Shown: positions 10,142 through 19,884, numbered from the stretch's first letter. The stretch is 64,000 bases of DNA from Salipiger sp. CCB-MM3 (GCF_001687105.1 NZ_CP014596.1:1046001-1110000), one strand, 5' to 3'. Notes: generated by a model from the sequence alone, not told the origin. Numbers and translations: made by a program.

Positions 10142-10183
10142 GTCGTCCATCGGGCTCGAACCGATGGCGCCACGATGAACGAC
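10142..10183 (-). other. tRNA T-arm/acceptor-like minihelix (not an intact tRNA)
   Basis: On the minus strand a 7-bp stem (GTCGTTC with GGACGAC, one G-U pair) flanks, after an 11-nt linker, a perfect 5-bp stem with the loop TTCGAGC, which fits the T-loop consensus TTCRANY. D and anticodon arms are absent, so this cannot be a functional tRNA. It may be a tRNA remnant or part of the repeat family in this gap, or chance. Confidence 0.3.
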
Positions 10184-10260
10184 CGCTTGCCCGGCGGCTT
10201 CGCCTTGATTCCGGGCATCCCAGCGCGAAGGCACAGCCTCGCATTTCGAGGAGGATTCCA

Positions 10261-11124
10261 ATGATCGACCGCAAACTCACCGGCCCCAAGCCGAAGACGC
10301 CGATGCCAAAGGGGGCCTGCGACACGCAGATGCATATGTATCTGCCCGGCTATGCGTGGCGCGAGGACGGCAAGGGTGTGCCCGCTGACCCTCTGCCGAC
10401 GCCCGACATGTACCGCAAGGCCATGGATTGGCTCGGCATCGACCGGGTGGTGATCACCCAAGGCAACGGGCATCACATGGACAACTCCAGCCTGCTCGCC
10501 TGCGTGGCCGAGATGGGCGATTGCGCGCGCGGCGTGGCGGTGATCACCGGTGAGACTCCAGATGCCGAGATGCTCCGGCTTTCCGAGGGCGGCATCGTCG
10601 GCGCGCGGATCATGGACCTGCCCGGCGGGGCGGTGGGGCTGGATCAGCTCGAGGCGGTGGATGCGCGCGCCCATGCGGCGGGCTGGATGATGGCGGTGCA
10701 GTTCGACGGCACCGCGCTGCCGGATCTGGAGCCGCGTCTTGCAAAGCTCAAATCCAACTGGGTGCTCGACCACCACGGCAAGATCTTCGGCGGCATAACG
10801 CCCGCGCATGTGGCCAGCATCAAGCGGCTGATCGACGGCGGCAAGTGCTGGTTCAAATTCGCGGGCTGCTACGAGGCCACCACCACCTCTGGCCCCGACT
10901 ATCCCGACATCGCCGCGCTCAGCCGCGAGATCGGGGCGCATGCGCCAGAGCGCATCGTCTGGGGCACCAACTGGCCGCACAACCACGCCAGCCGCACCGA
11001 GGACTATCCCGATGACGCGCATCTGCTGGATCTGGCGATGAGCTGGCTGCCGGACGAGGCGGCGCAGCGGCAGGTGCTGGTGGAGACCCCTCAGGCGCTC
11101 TATGGTTTTCCGCAGATCACCTGA
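10261..11124 (+). CDS. gli: D-galactarolactone isomerase (amidohydrolase family)
   Basis: COG3618-type amidohydrolase of 287 residues. In Agrobacterium the equivalent gene lies next to gci and kdgD and interconverts 1,5- and 1,4-galactarolactone between Udh and Gci. Seen: N-terminal barrel motif CDTQMHMYLPGY (about residues 19-30), a mid-barrel VLDHHGKIFGG and the C-terminal WGTNWPHNH, where the canonical Asp of GTDWPH is Asn. The frame is open upstream, but only ATG at 10261 has a good ribosome site (GAGGAGGA). Order udh-kdgD-gci-gli matches the known oxidative pathway set. Confidence 0.87.
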   Translation: MIDRKLTGPKPKTPMPKGACDTQMHMYLPGYAWREDGKGVPADPLPTPDMYRKAMDWLGIDRVVITQGNGHHMDNSSLLACVAEMGDCARGVAVITGETPDAEMLRLSEGGIVGARIMDLPGGAVGLDQLEAVDARAHAAGWMMAVQFDGTALPDLEPRLAKLKSNWVLDHHGKIFGGITPAHVASIKRLIDGGKCWFKFAGCYEATTTSGPDYPDIAALSREIGAHAPERIVWGTNWPHNHASRTEDYPDDAHLLDLAMSWLPDEAAQRQVLVETPQALYGFPQIT

Positions 11125-11141
11125 GGAGGAGCAGAGACACC

Positions 11142-11786
11142 ATGGCAGAGCAAACGGCGCGGATCCTGTGCTACGGCGACAGTCTCACATGGGGGCATGA
11201 CCCCGCCAACGGAGGATTGCGGCACCCTATCGCCGACCTCTGGCCTTCGGTGCTGGCGGCGCAGATCCCCGAGGCGACGGTGCTGGCCGATGGGGTGAAC
11301 GGGCGCAGCACCTCGTTTGACGATCACGCCGCGCCCTGCGACCGCAACGCCACCCGCACGCTGCCGGTGGCGCTGGCGGCGCATATGCCGCTTGATCTGG
11401 TGGTGATCATACTGGGTACCAATGACCTCAAGCCCAAACATGGCGCGGTGGCGAGCGGCGCGCAGGCGGGGATGCGGCGGCTCATTCAACTGGTGCGGGG
11501 CTTTCCGTTCAAACCTGCCTCGGCGATGCCGCAGGTGCTGATCGTCGCGCCGCCCTATTGCATCTCGCCCTCGCGCGGAGAGCTCGACAGTCCGATCCGG
11601 GTGGAGCAATCGCATCTCTTCGGCAGCCTCTACGCCGATCTGGCCGAAGAGGAGGGCGTGGCCTTCTTCGATGCCGGGCGGGTGGCGCAGCCCTCGCCGC
11701 TCGACGGTGTGCATCTGGATGCGGCCAACACGCGGGCGATCGGCGCGGCACTGGCAGAGCCGGTGCGCGCGCTTCTGGGGCTCTGA
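11142..11786 (+). CDS. SGNH/GDSL-family hydrolase
   Basis: Esterase-fold protein of 214 residues without a signal peptide, so cytoplasmic. Blocks of the SGNH family are clear: GDSLTWG (nucleophile Ser, about residue 14), a glycine oxyanion region in DGVNGRST, LGTNDLK (block III Asn) and DGVHLDAAN with the catalytic Asp/His. It is the last gene of the TRAP-uronate operon, 17 bp after gli, and ends immediately before the convergent GH105 stop. Context suggests removal of acetyl or methyl esters from imported pectic oligomers, or lactone handling; neither can be chosen from sequence. Confidence 0.8.
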   Translation: MAEQTARILCYGDSLTWGHDPANGGLRHPIADLWPSVLAAQIPEATVLADGVNGRSTSFDDHAAPCDRNATRTLPVALAAHMPLDLVVIILGTNDLKPKHGAVASGAQAGMRRLIQLVRGFPFKPASAMPQVLIVAPPYCISPSRGELDSPIRVEQSHLFGSLYADLAEEEGVAFFDAGRVAQPSPLDGVHLDAANTRAIGAALAEPVRALLGL

Positions 11787-12869
11787 TCATTCAGCCGGCG
11801 CGCGGGCCGACAGCCTTTGGGCCGCCGCCATCATCAGCGGGCCGACGCCCTTGGCGTCATCCTCGACGATATCCTCGGTCAGATAATAGCCCTGCGAGCC
11901 GTCGCGCATCTTGCCGTCGAAGCCGCCAAGGCCCGCCACGTGACAGATGCGGGTGAGGCGCGTGACCCCGCCGCGGGTTTCGAGCCGGGTGCGGATGAGC
12001 GCGTCATAGGCGTGCTCGCCCGCGTCGAACCACTCGCCAAGACCAAGCTCGGTGGCGCGCATCAGCGCATAGGCGAACATCGCCGAGGCAGAGCTTTCCT
12101 CGTAGTTGCCCCCAAGCCCCGACGCGTCGAGCACCTGCGGCCAGAGCCCCGAGCGGCGCTGCTCCATCGCCACCGCCTGCAACAGCTCGACCGTCTTGCG
12201 GCTCGGCGCGCTCGCGGGCACCAGCGCGCAGATGTCGACCAGGGCCATCGCCAGCCAGCCAACCGCGCGCGCCCAAACCGAGGCCGATTTGCCGGTCTCG
12301 GGATCGGCCCAGCCCTGCACTTTGGCGGCATCATAGCCATGCACATAAAGCCCGGCTGGCCCGCGCGTCAGCTCCAGCGCACGGCTCAATTGGGCCAGCG
12401 CGTTCTGCACCAGGTCGGGACGGTCGCTGCGCAGCCCGTATTCGATCTGGAACGGCAGCCCCATATAAAGCCCGTCGAGCCAGACCTGATTGGGGTAGCG
12501 CTGCTTGTGCCAGTAGTTGCCCGCCTTGGTGCGCGGATGCCGCGAGAGCTGTTCGGCCAGCAGGTCGGCGGCCTTCATGTAGCGCGGATCGCCGGTCTCG
12601 TCGGCGAGGTGAAACAGGCAGCGCCCGGCAAGGATGTGGTCGATGTTGAACTCGTCGATGCGGTAGCCCGCAAGGCTGCCGTCCGGGGCGATCTGCGCGT
12701 CGGTCAGGCGCTTGAGATGCGCGAACCAGCGCGCCTCGCCGGTGGCCTGATGCAACAGGGCGAGCCCGCGATAAATGCAGCCATCCTCATAGCACCAGCT
12801 GCCGCCCTTATAGTGTCGGTAGCGGCTGGCGAAGGCGTCGAAATACTCCAGGGCGGTGGGACGGGTCAT
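11787..12869 (-). CDS. Unsaturated rhamnogalacturonyl/glucuronyl hydrolase, GH105/GH88
   Basis: Alpha/alpha-six-barrel enzyme of 360 residues related to YteR. It removes 4,5-unsaturated uronic acid from the non-reducing end of lyase products inside the cell. Key segments are WCYEDGC near the start, [11 protein letters not shown] with Asp77, [19 protein letters not shown] with Asp132 (the YteR catalytic Asp position), [16 protein letters not shown] and [15 protein letters not shown]. No signal peptide. The frame continues upstream into GH28, but ATG at 12869 overlaps the GH28 stop by four bases (ATGA). Its product would feed KdgF/KduI. Confidence 0.92.
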   Translation of the reverse strand: MTRPTALEYFDAFASRYRHYKGGSWCYEDGCIYRGLALLHQATGEARWFAHLKRLTDAQIAPDGSLAGYRIDEFNIDHILAGRCLFHLADETGDPRYMKAADLLAEQLSRHPRTKAGNYWHKQRYPNQVWLDGLYMGLPFQIEYGLRSDRPDLVQNALAQLSRALELTRGPAGLYVHGYDAAKVQGWADPETGKSASVWARAVGWLAMALVDICALVPASAPSRKTVELLQAVAMEQRRSGLWPQVLDASGLGGNYEESSASAMFAYALMRATELGLGEWFDAGEHAYDALIRTRLETRGGVTRLTRICHVAGLGGFDGKMRDGSQGYYLTEDIVEDDAKGVGPLMMAAAQRLSARAPAE

Positions 12870-14425
12870 GGCAGGGCGGGGCTCCGGTTTAGGACGTCTT
12901 CGGTGCTGAGCGGGGCGGGATCGGCGGCAAGGTCGCCGCTGATCTCTGCGTGTTCGGCCAGCACGCCAGCGTGGCGCAGCGGGCGGATGCCATCGGCCAT
13001 CAGCGGCGGCTCGGGGCGGGCGGCGGCGTCGTGCGACAGCAGCGTGATGCGTGAGAGGCGGATCGGGCCGATGGGCGCTTCGGGCAGGCCAAGAAACGCG
13101 CCGACCGCATGGGCGAGGTTGCAGATCTCCACCTCCTCGGCGGTGATCTCGCCCACATGCGGCGTCAGATGCGTCACGGTGGCGGGCGCGCGGGACTGCA
13201 CCCAATCGGCGTGGCCATCGTGGTCGCAGTAGTAATGCGCGTTTGCCGAAAAGGCGGTGAGCACGCCGTCCATGGTCACATTGCGCATGGCGATACGCTC
13301 GATCCGCCCGCCGCGCCCGCGACGTGTCTTGAGGCGCAAACCGCGGTCTGTGCCGACCATCTCGCAATCGCAGACGGTCACGTCACTCACATCGCCGGAC
13401 ATCTCCGAGCCGATGACGCAGCCGCCGTGGCCGCGCTCCATCAGGCAGTGTTGCACGGTGACGCGGCGGGTGGGGCGCAGGTGGCCCTCCTCGCCCGCAT
13501 CGCCACGCTTGCCCGCTTTGATCGCGATACAATCGTCGCCGACCGAGAAATGCGTGCCGAGGATGGTGACATCCTCGCACATATCGGGATCGAAACCGTC
13601 GGTATTGGGGCTGTCGTGCGGGGCCTGAATGCTCAGGCAGGCGGCAAACAGATCGCGGCAGCCCTGCGGGTGGATGGTCCAGCTTGGCGCGTTGCGGATG
13701 GTGAAGCCGATGAGGCGCGTGGCCTCGGCGTCGATCAGATGCAGCCCGCGCGGGCGGCGGGCACCATCGCGGCGCTCTTTGGCCCATGTCCACCAGTCGC
13801 CGCGGTCACCGCCACCGTCGAGCGTGCCGAAGCCTTCGATGATGAGATTGCGGGTGGCGATGGCATGCAGCGGCGCGCGGAAACAGGGCTCGGGCAGCCC
13901 TTCCCACGAGCCGAGCATGGTCCCATCGGGCCTATGTGCGGGCAGGATCGGCCAGCCAGTGCGGTCCGAAGGCGCGGCAAGCGTGGCCCCTTTCGAGAGG
14001 TGCAGGAGCATGTCCGAGCGCAGCTCAATGGGGCCGCAGAGCCAATGACCAGGAGGCACGATCAGCGTGCCGCCCTTGGGCAGCGCGGCGATGGCGCGGG
14101 CGAAGGCGGCGGCGTTCTGCGCGGCGGCCTCGGGCGTGTCCGGCAGGCCGTCTTGGGCTCCGAAGTCGGTGACGTCCAGCGCGCCGGGGCAGGGCGGGGT
14201 GGTGAAACTCAGGGTCTCGCCGCCGCAGTCGAACGCATAGGCGGTGCCCGGCTGCAGCGGGCCCATCGGCAGCACCACGGTGGCGGCATTGCCTTCCGCG
14301 ACGGTCTGGCCATCCAGCCGCAGCCGCCAAGGGCGCGCCGGGCTCAGGGTGTAGCGGGCGGGGGGCGGCGCAAGGCACAGCACGGCCATGCGCGGGGTCA
14401 CCGCGGCGCATCGGATCAGGGACAT
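12866..14425 (-). CDS. Polygalacturonase-type glycoside hydrolase, GH28 (probably intracellular exo-enzyme)
   Basis: Right-handed beta-helix hydrolase of 519 residues that cleaves alpha-1,4-galacturonan. GH28 catalytic elements are all present: NTD at residues 274-276, the DD pair at 297-298 ([11 protein letters not shown]), GHG at 332-334 and the RLK triad at 364-366 (RGLRLKTR). About 80 N-terminal residues form a fibronectin-like domain before DVTDFGA. No signal peptide is evident, so it probably releases galacturonate from imported oligomers in the cytoplasm. It follows the ABC binding-protein gene in the same operon and overlaps GH105 by four bases. Confidence 0.93.
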   Translation of the reverse strand: MSLIRCAAVTPRMAVLCLAPPPARYTLSPARPWRLRLDGQTVAEGNAATVVLPMGPLQPGTAYAFDCGGETLSFTTPPCPGALDVTDFGAQDGLPDTPEAAAQNAAAFARAIAALPKGGTLIVPPGHWLCGPIELRSDMLLHLSKGATLAAPSDRTGWPILPAHRPDGTMLGSWEGLPEPCFRAPLHAIATRNLIIEGFGTLDGGGDRGDWWTWAKERRDGARRPRGLHLIDAEATRLIGFTIRNAPSWTIHPQGCRDLFAACLSIQAPHDSPNTDGFDPDMCEDVTILGTHFSVGDDCIAIKAGKRGDAGEEGHLRPTRRVTVQHCLMERGHGGCVIGSEMSGDVSDVTVCDCEMVGTDRGLRLKTRRGRGGRIERIAMRNVTMDGVLTAFSANAHYYCDHDGHADWVQSRAPATVTHLTPHVGEITAEEVEICNLAHAVGAFLGLPEAPIGPIRLSRITLLSHDAAARPEPPLMADGIRPLRHAGVLAEHAEISGDLAADPAPLSTEDVLNRSPALP

Positions 14426-14453
14426 GGGTCGGGCTTTCGTCTTGGGTCGGCGC

Positions 14454-14479
14454 GGGCGGCCCCGAGTGATGGGCCGCCC
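14454..14479 (-). promoter_or_regulatory. Intra-operon stem-loop after ABC sugar-binding protein gene
   Basis: Perfect 9-bp arms (GGGCGGCCC) with an 8-nt loop, between the binding-protein stop at 14512 and the GH28 start at 14425. No T-run lies on the downstream (minus-strand) side. It probably separates high expression of the binding protein from lower expression of the hydrolases. Confidence 0.65.
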
Positions 14480-14511
14480 ACAGGGAGGTATTTTTGGGAG
14501 GAATCTTGGTC

Positions 14512-15777
14512 TCAGTCGAACTGGCTCAGCACGTCGTTGGCCCCCTCGATGATGTATTCGGCGGCCTCCTCGGCGCTGACCATGCCGTAGGAGAACTCTT
14601 CGAGCGTATCGACGAAGGTGGCGCGCAGTTCGGGATGCTCGTTGAACGGCGAGACCGCGGGGCCTTCGGAGGCCATCATGATCTCATGCGCCTTCAGCAG
14701 CTCGGGCTTGATCTCGCCCGCGCCTTCGAGCCGCTCGAGCGCCACCTGCGAGGCGGGCAGGCCGCGGGTCACGCCAAGCGCGTCGATGCCCTCGGGCTCG
14801 TTGACGAGGCAGTTGAGGATCTCGGTCGCGGCTTCGGGATTGTCCGAGTTCTTCGACACCGCCAGCAGCATCGAGGGCTTGCGATAGACACCTTGGGTCT
14901 TGGCCCCCTCGAAGGTGATCATCGGCACGGCGGTCAATTCCTCGCCCTCGTTCAGCGGGTCGGAGAACTTGAAGTAGGTGCTGTCCCATTCATAAGAGCC
15001 AGCGATCTTGCCCTGTGCCCAAGCCTGTTTCTCGTAGAGCTTCACGTTGCCCTCGGCGGCCTCGTCCTGACGCGACTGGATGGCGCCGGTGTCGACCATG
15101 CGCTGATAGAAGGTGATGCCCTCGACCAGTTCTTCGGGCGTCCATGCGACGCGGTTGGTTTCCGGATCGACGAGGTCCTTGCCGGTCTTTTGCGTGACGG
15201 CGAGCGAGACCAGCAGTTGCGCGCTTTCGGCGACCGCGTTGAACAGGCGATAATCCTCGCCCTCCTTGTCGCGCAGGGCTTCGGCGGCACCAAAGAATTC
15301 TTCCCATGTGGTCGGCGGGGTGATGCCCGCCTCGGCCAGCGTGGTGGTGTTGAAGAAGAACACGCGGCCGGTGGTCGAGACCGGTATGCCCTGCACGTGG
15401 CCCTTGACGGTGACGCCATCAAGATCGGCCTGCGGGTATTGCGAGAGGTCCACGCCTTCGAGCGTGGCAAGATCGGCAAAGCCGGTGCCATCGCGCGAGA
15501 AGAGCGGCAGCCACGGCCAGTTCACTTGGATCAGGTCGGCCTCGGTGCCGCCCGCCATCTGCGTGGTGAGCTTTTCCAGATAGCCCGAGAAGCCGGTGAA
15601 CTCGGGCGCGATGGTGTGGCCGTATTTCTCGCCGCAGAGCTTCAGCGCCTCTTGGGTGGCGACGTGGCGGGACTCGCCGCCCCACCAGCTCATCCGCAGG
15701 TCAGCCGCGTTTGCCGACGACAGCGCGCAAGGCACCAGTGCGCTGGCGAGCAGCGCCTTTTTGATCGTTGATTTCAT
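14512..15777 (-). CDS. ABC sugar transporter substrate-binding protein (family 1; probable oligogalacturonide binder)
   Basis: Extracytoplasmic solute-binding protein of 421 residues with a signal peptide (residues 1-24, cleavage after SSANA). The fold is the UgpB/MalE group; [16 protein letters not shown] and a C-terminal helical region ending [14 protein letters not shown] are typical. Ribosome site GGAGGAG precedes the ATG. It lies downstream of two permeases and an ATPase and upstream of GH28 and GH105, which points to oligogalacturonides as ligand, comparable to the Tog system of pectinolytic enterobacteria. Confidence 0.9.
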   Translation of the reverse strand: MKSTIKKALLASALVPCALSSANAADLRMSWWGGESRHVATQEALKLCGEKYGHTIAPEFTGFSGYLEKLTTQMAGGTEADLIQVNWPWLPLFSRDGTGFADLATLEGVDLSQYPQADLDGVTVKGHVQGIPVSTTGRVFFFNTTTLAEAGITPPTTWEEFFGAAEALRDKEGEDYRLFNAVAESAQLLVSLAVTQKTGKDLVDPETNRVAWTPEELVEGITFYQRMVDTGAIQSRQDEAAEGNVKLYEKQAWAQGKIAGSYEWDSTYFKFSDPLNEGEELTAVPMITFEGAKTQGVYRKPSMLLAVSKNSDNPEAATEILNCLVNEPEGIDALGVTRGLPASQVALERLEGAGEIKPELLKAHEIMMASEGPAVSPFNEHPELRATFVDTLEEFSYGMVSAEEAAEYIIEGANDVLSQFD

Positions 15778-15806
15778 TTTGAAAACTCCTCCTCCTAGTT
15801 TTCGGT

Positions 15807-16913
15807 TCAGCCCGCGAGGGGCAGGGATACATTCGCGCCGCTGGCGCGGTCGAAAATATGGGCGTGGCCAAGGTCGGGCGTCAGGCGGATGCGCTCGTCG
15901 GACCGGTCGAGCGCGTCATATTCGGCGGCTCCGGCGACGGTGGTGATCTCCTTGCCCTCGAGCATGGCGTGCAGATAGACTTCATGCCCCATGAACTCTG
16001 CCGAGCGCAGGCGCGCGGTCAGCCCGTTGCCTGCCGAGAGCTTCATATGCTGCGGGCGGATGCCGAGCGCGGCCTCCTGCGGTTTGCTTTGCATCCGGTT
16101 CAGCACCGCCTCGTCGAGTGAGATCACCTGGCCGCCAAGGCGGAAGTCGGTGCCCTCGATCTCGCCGTCGATCACGTTCATCTCGGGCGAGCCGATGAAG
16201 CCCGCGACGAACAGATTGGCGGGGCGGTCGTAAAGCTCCTTGGGGGTGGCGACCTGCATGATGTGGCCGTCCTTCATCACGCAGATGCGGTCGCCCATGG
16301 TCATCGCCTCGGTCTGGTCGTGGGTGACATAAACCACCGTGGAGGGGCGGCCCTCGGCCTTCAGACGCTTGTGCAGGTCGGTGATCCGCACCCGCATCGA
16401 GGCGCGCAGCTTGGCGTCGAGGTTCGAGAGCGGCTCATCGAAGAGGAACACCTCGGGCTTTTTGATCAGTGCCCGGCCAAGCGCCACGCGCTGCGCCTGA
16501 CCGCCCGAAAGCTGTTTCGGCAGCCGGTCGAGCAGCGGCTCGATCTCGAGGATGCGGGCGACCTCCTGCACGGCGGCCTCGCGTTCGGCCTTCGGCACAT
16601 GCGCGAGGCGCAGGCCGAAGGCGAGATTGGAGCGCACCTTCATATGCGGGTAAAGCGCGTAGTTCTGGAACACCATGGCGATGCGGCGCTTGCCGGGGGG
16701 CAGGGCGTTGACGATGCGGTCGCCGATGCGGATCTCGCCAGAGGTCACTTCCTCGAGCCCCGCGATCATCCGCAGCGTGGTGGATTTGGCGCAGCCCGAG
16801 GGGCCGACCAGCACCATGAACTCGCCTTCTTCCACGTCGAGGTCGATCCCATGCACCGCCTTGAAGGCGCCGCCATAGACCTTTTCGAGCTTGTTGAGTT
16901 GGAGACGTGCCAT
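15807..16913 (-). CDS. ABC sugar transporter ATP-binding protein (MalK/UgpC type)
   Basis: Nucleotide-binding subunit of 368 residues. Walker A GPSGCAKST (about 37-45) carries an Ala where Gly is usual before Lys. The signature is LSGGQAQRVALGRAL, and Walker B is VFLFDEPLSNLD followed by a D-loop and the switch His in VTHDQTEAMTM. The C-terminal TOBE domain (about 240-368) is typical of sugar importers. Gap to the upstream permease is 4 bp. It energises the two permeases encoded before it. Confidence 0.95.
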   Translation of the reverse strand: MARLQLNKLEKVYGGAFKAVHGIDLDVEEGEFMVLVGPSGCAKSTTLRMIAGLEEVTSGEIRIGDRIVNALPPGKRRIAMVFQNYALYPHMKVRSNLAFGLRLAHVPKAEREAAVQEVARILEIEPLLDRLPKQLSGGQAQRVALGRALIKKPEVFLFDEPLSNLDAKLRASMRVRITDLHKRLKAEGRPSTVVYVTHDQTEAMTMGDRICVMKDGHIMQVATPKELYDRPANLFVAGFIGSPEMNVIDGEIEGTDFRLGGQVISLDEAVLNRMQSKPQEAALGIRPQHMKLSAGNGLTARLRSAEFMGHEVYLHAMLEGKEITTVAGAAEYDALDRSDERIRLTPDLGHAHIFDRASGANVSLPLAG

Positions 16914-16917
16914 TGGA

Positions 16918-17841
16918 TTATCCTTTCACCCCACCGGCAGAGATGCCTTCGATGAAGTATTTCTGAGCCATGAAGAACACGATGAGCGCGGGTGTGATGG
17001 TGAGCACGGACATCGCGAGGATGCGGTTCCATTCGAACGCTTCGGTCGTGTCGATCGAGAGTTTCAGCGCAAGGCTGACCGGGTATTTGTCGACCGAGCT
17101 GATGTAGATGAGCGGGCCGAGGAAGTCGTTCATCGTCCACATGAACTGGAACAGGCACACCGAGATGAGGGCGGGGGCCAGCATCGGCACGACGATGAAC
17201 ACCAGCGTCTGCCAGGAGTTCGCGCCGTCGACCCGCGCCGCCTCTTCCATGTCGCCAGGGATGGCACGCAGGAATTGCACCAGCATGAAGACGAAGAAGG
17301 CGTCACCGGCAAAGGCAGAGGGCACCCAGAGCGGCAGGAAGCTGTCGAGCCAGCCGAGATCGCGGAACAGCAGGTATTGCGGGATGCGGGTCACCACGTT
17401 GGGCAGCAGCAGGATCGCGATGACCGAGCCGAAGAGCAGCTTCTTGAGCGGGAAGTCAAAGCGGGCGAAGCCATAGGCCACCATCGTGCAGCTGATCGCC
17501 GTGCCGATCACCTTGGGCAGAATGATCAGGAAGGAATTCAGGAAGAACCGCCCGAAGGTGTAGGGGGTCGAGGTCTCCCAGCCCTTCACATAGCCCTCGG
17601 TGGTGGGCTCTTGCGGGATGAAGCCGGGGTTGGCGAAGATCTCGGCGTTGGTCTTGAAGGACGCGCCCACCAGCCAGATCAGCGGATAGAGCATCATCAG
17701 CCCCACCCCGAAAAGGATGATGTAGCGCACCGCCGCCGAGATCTTGGCGTTGCGGACCTGCCGGGCGTTGGCGGCGCGGGCCTCTGCAAGGCCGTCAGCA
17801 CCGGCAGAGAGGACATCGGAGGCGTGTGAAATATCGGTCAT
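16918..17841 (-). CDS. ABC sugar transporter permease (MalG type)
   Basis: Inner-membrane subunit of 307 residues with six helices. The N-terminal 35 residues are cytoplasmic and Ala/Glu-rich. The ATPase-docking EAA loop is present as MEEAARVDGANSWQTLVFIVVPMLAP near residues 195-220. The second-permease position in the operon and the ending AQKYFIEGISAGGVKG are characteristic of the MalG/CUT1 group. Starts 2 bp after the upstream permease stop. Confidence 0.94.
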   Translation of the reverse strand: MTDISHASDVLSAGADGLAEARAANARQVRNAKISAAVRYIILFGVGLMMLYPLIWLVGASFKTNAEIFANPGFIPQEPTTEGYVKGWETSTPYTFGRFFLNSFLIILPKVIGTAISCTMVAYGFARFDFPLKKLLFGSVIAILLLPNVVTRIPQYLLFRDLGWLDSFLPLWVPSAFAGDAFFVFMLVQFLRAIPGDMEEAARVDGANSWQTLVFIVVPMLAPALISVCLFQFMWTMNDFLGPLIYISSVDKYPVSLALKLSIDTTEAFEWNRILAMSVLTITPALIVFFMAQKYFIEGISAGGVKG

Positions 17842-17843
17842 GT

Positions 17844-18725
17844 TCAGCTCCGCTTATCGCCGGCGTAGTAGACCCACTTCTTCGAGGACCAGAAGGCCGC
17901 GAGGGTGAGCACCATGATGATCACGAAGAGCACCCAGGCGATGGCCGAGGCATAGCCCATGTCGAAGCGGCGGAAGGCCTCGTCGTAGATGTACATCGGC
18001 AAGAGATACGTGGACTTCAGCGGGCCGCCTTGGGTGATGATGTAGGGGCCGTTGAACTCTTGGAACGCTTGGACCATCTGCATGATCAGGTTGAAGAAAA
18101 TCACCGGGGTGATCAGCGGGATGGTGATGAAGATGAAGCAATGCGCCTTGCTGGCCCCGTCGATCTCGGCGGCCTCATAGAGCGATTTGTCGATCGACTG
18201 CAGCGCGGCAAGGAAGATCACCATGGCCGAGCCGAACTGCCAGCAGCGCAGCAGGGTGATGGTGAACAGCGCGTTCTGCGGATCGCCGAACCAGTTCACC
18301 GCCTCGAAGCCGAGGCCGGTCAGCATCATGTTCACCAGCCCTTCGGAGGCGAAAATGTAGCGCCAGAGCACCGCGATGGCGATCGACCCGCCAAGGATCG
18401 AGGGCACGTAGAAGGCGGTGCGGAAGAAATTGATGAACTTCAGCTTATAGTTGAGGATGTACGCGATGAAGAGCGCGAAGGCGAGCTTCAGCGGCACTGT
18501 GGTGAACACATAGATCAGCGTCACCGAGAGCGAGCGGCGGAACGTCCGGTCTTTGGTGAAGAGATCGATGTAATTCTCCAGTCCCGTCCATCTTGGCGCC
18601 GACATGAGGTTGTAGTCGGTGAAGCTGAGATAGAGCGATGCCCCGAAGGGGATCATCGTGAAGACCAGAAGTCCGATGATGTAGGGCGAAAGGTAGCCAA
18701 GCCCCAGAGCGCGCTTGCGCGTCAT
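17844..18725 (-). CDS. ABC sugar transporter permease (MalF type)
   Basis: Inner-membrane subunit of 293 residues, six helices, CUT1 family. The EAA loop reads YEAAEIDGASKAHCFIFITIPLITP near residues 185-210. It is the first gene of a six-gene leftward operon: permease, permease, ATPase, binding protein, GH28, GH105. Its promoter must lie in the 197-bp gap shared with the divergent AraC gene, which contains a TTGTATGAT site. Confidence 0.94.
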   Translation of the reverse strand: MTRKRALGLGYLSPYIIGLLVFTMIPFGASLYLSFTDYNLMSAPRWTGLENYIDLFTKDRTFRRSLSVTLIYVFTTVPLKLAFALFIAYILNYKLKFINFFRTAFYVPSILGGSIAIAVLWRYIFASEGLVNMMLTGLGFEAVNWFGDPQNALFTITLLRCWQFGSAMVIFLAALQSIDKSLYEAAEIDGASKAHCFIFITIPLITPVIFFNLIMQMVQAFQEFNGPYIITQGGPLKSTYLLPMYIYDEAFRRFDMGYASAIAWVLFVIIMVLTLAAFWSSKKWVYYAGDKRS

Positions 18726-18851
18726 GAGCGGCCTCCTTTGCCGCGGCCCACCGAAACGGCCGACTTCGGCGAAATATGCATGTGTCCTCCCAAACTGCGC
18801 GGAAATCGCCGGTCCCGTAGCGTCAGCTGGCCCTCTCCTCAGGGCTGGCGG

Positions 18852-18882
18852 GTGACAGGCGGTCCTCCACAGTTGTATGATG
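18852..18882 (+). promoter_or_regulatory. Candidate AraC-gene promoter with uronate-regulon operator, site 2
   Basis: GTGACA (18852-18857, five of six -35 bases) and TATGAT (18876-18881, five of six -10 bases) are 18 bp apart and read toward the AraC gene 41 bp downstream. TTGTATGAT at 18873-18881 overlaps the -10 element and matches the motif upstream of the TRAP operon and of kduI. A binder here would also be placed to affect the divergent ABC operon. Confidence 0.5.
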
Positions 18883-18922
18883 AATTACTGGCAGAAGGCG
18901 AGGCCGGATTGAATTCACCAGG

Positions 18923-19843
18923 ATGGCGAAAAAGATGGACGAAATCGGAGGTTCAATTCTCGACCGTGTGCCGCCGACGGCGCTGACCCTGACGCTCACC
19001 CGCTCGGCGATCCGCATGCAGCATTCGTCGCTGTGGCGGATCGAGAAGGAAAACCCGGTGGAGGATCTGGTGATCGCGCTGGAGGGGCGGGGGGATTACC
19101 TCATAGGCGGCGCGCGCGTCACGCTGGAGCCGGGCGAGGCGATGCTGCTGCGGCGGGGCGAGGGATTCACTGGCTGGAACGAGGCAGAGGGGCTCTACAC
19201 CGGGCTGGCGCAGCATTTCACCCTTGGCATCTACGGCGACACCGATCTTGTCGCGCAGATGGATCTGCGGCGGAAGGTACGGCTGTCGCGCTGGGACGAA
19301 TTGGCGCCGCTTATCCGCACTTACCGCGAGAGCGCGCCGCCCAATTCGGTGACGCTGATGCAGCATCATCTCTTCATGGTGTTCCTGATCGCCTTTATCG
19401 ACGACGCCTTCCTTGGCTGGCGCCACGGCGGGGCGGTGCCGCTGGACGGGGCGGCGGCGATTGATCTAGCAGTGATGAAGGCGGCGGCGCAGATCTCGAC
19501 CGCGCCGCTCGATCCCGAGGTGGCGGCGCAGGCGGTGAAGGACGCGCCCTACAATGCCGATTATTTCCACCGCGCCTTTCGCGACCGCCTGGGCCGCACG
19601 CCGCGCCAGTATCAGGAGTACTGCCGGATGGAGCGGGCGATGTCGCTGCTCGAGCGCGGCATGAGCCCCTCGCAGGTGGCGGGCGAGATCGGCTACGGCG
19701 ATCCCTATTACTTCAGCCGGGCGTTCAAGCGGCAGATGGGCATCAGCCCGCGTGGCCATCAGAAGCGGGTGAAGCGTGCGCAGGACGGGCAGGTGATGGG
19801 CATGGACGAGGCCGATCAGGCGCGGGCGCTGGAGGAGGGGTGA
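18923..19843 (+). CDS. AraC-family transcriptional regulator
   Basis: Protein of 306 residues with an N-terminal cupin-like sensing domain (about 25-170; DYLIGGARVTLEPGEAMLLRRGE) and a C-terminal double helix-turn-helix (about 180-285). The second HTH reads SPSQVAGEIGYGDPYYFSRAFKRQMGISPRGHQ. It is divergent from the oligogalacturonide ABC operon and is its most likely activator. The start is uncertain: ATG at 18923 and ATG at 18935 are both possible and neither has a strong ribosome site. A charged 15-residue tail follows the HTH. Confidence 0.9.
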   Translation: MAKKMDEIGGSILDRVPPTALTLTLTRSAIRMQHSSLWRIEKENPVEDLVIALEGRGDYLIGGARVTLEPGEAMLLRRGEGFTGWNEAEGLYTGLAQHFTLGIYGDTDLVAQMDLRRKVRLSRWDELAPLIRTYRESAPPNSVTLMQHHLFMVFLIAFIDDAFLGWRHGGAVPLDGAAAIDLAVMKAAAQISTAPLDPEVAAQAVKDAPYNADYFHRAFRDRLGRTPRQYQEYCRMERAMSLLERGMSPSQVAGEIGYGDPYYFSRAFKRQMGISPRGHQKRVKRAQDGQVMGMDEADQARALEEG

Positions 19844-19884
19844 AGAGGGGTAGGGTTGGCCCGGAGTCAAGGCCGAAGGCCGCC

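Larger units (their letters stand above)
10009..10260. other. 252-bp repeat-bearing gap inside the uronate operon
   Basis: No gene is convincing here, although one reading frame runs through it into gli. It contains repeat copy A (10020-10050), a second shared segment AAAGCGCCAGCCCG at 10118-10131, and a small tRNA-arm-like fold at 10142-10183. It ends with the strong ribosome site GAGGAGGA for the gene at 10261. The length is unusual for an operon whose other gaps are mostly under 70 bp, which suggests a repeat element was inserted. Confidence 0.55.

Noticed and set aside
10142..10183. Intact tRNA gene
   Set aside because: Only acceptor-like and T-arm-like stems exist; D and anticodon arms are missing.
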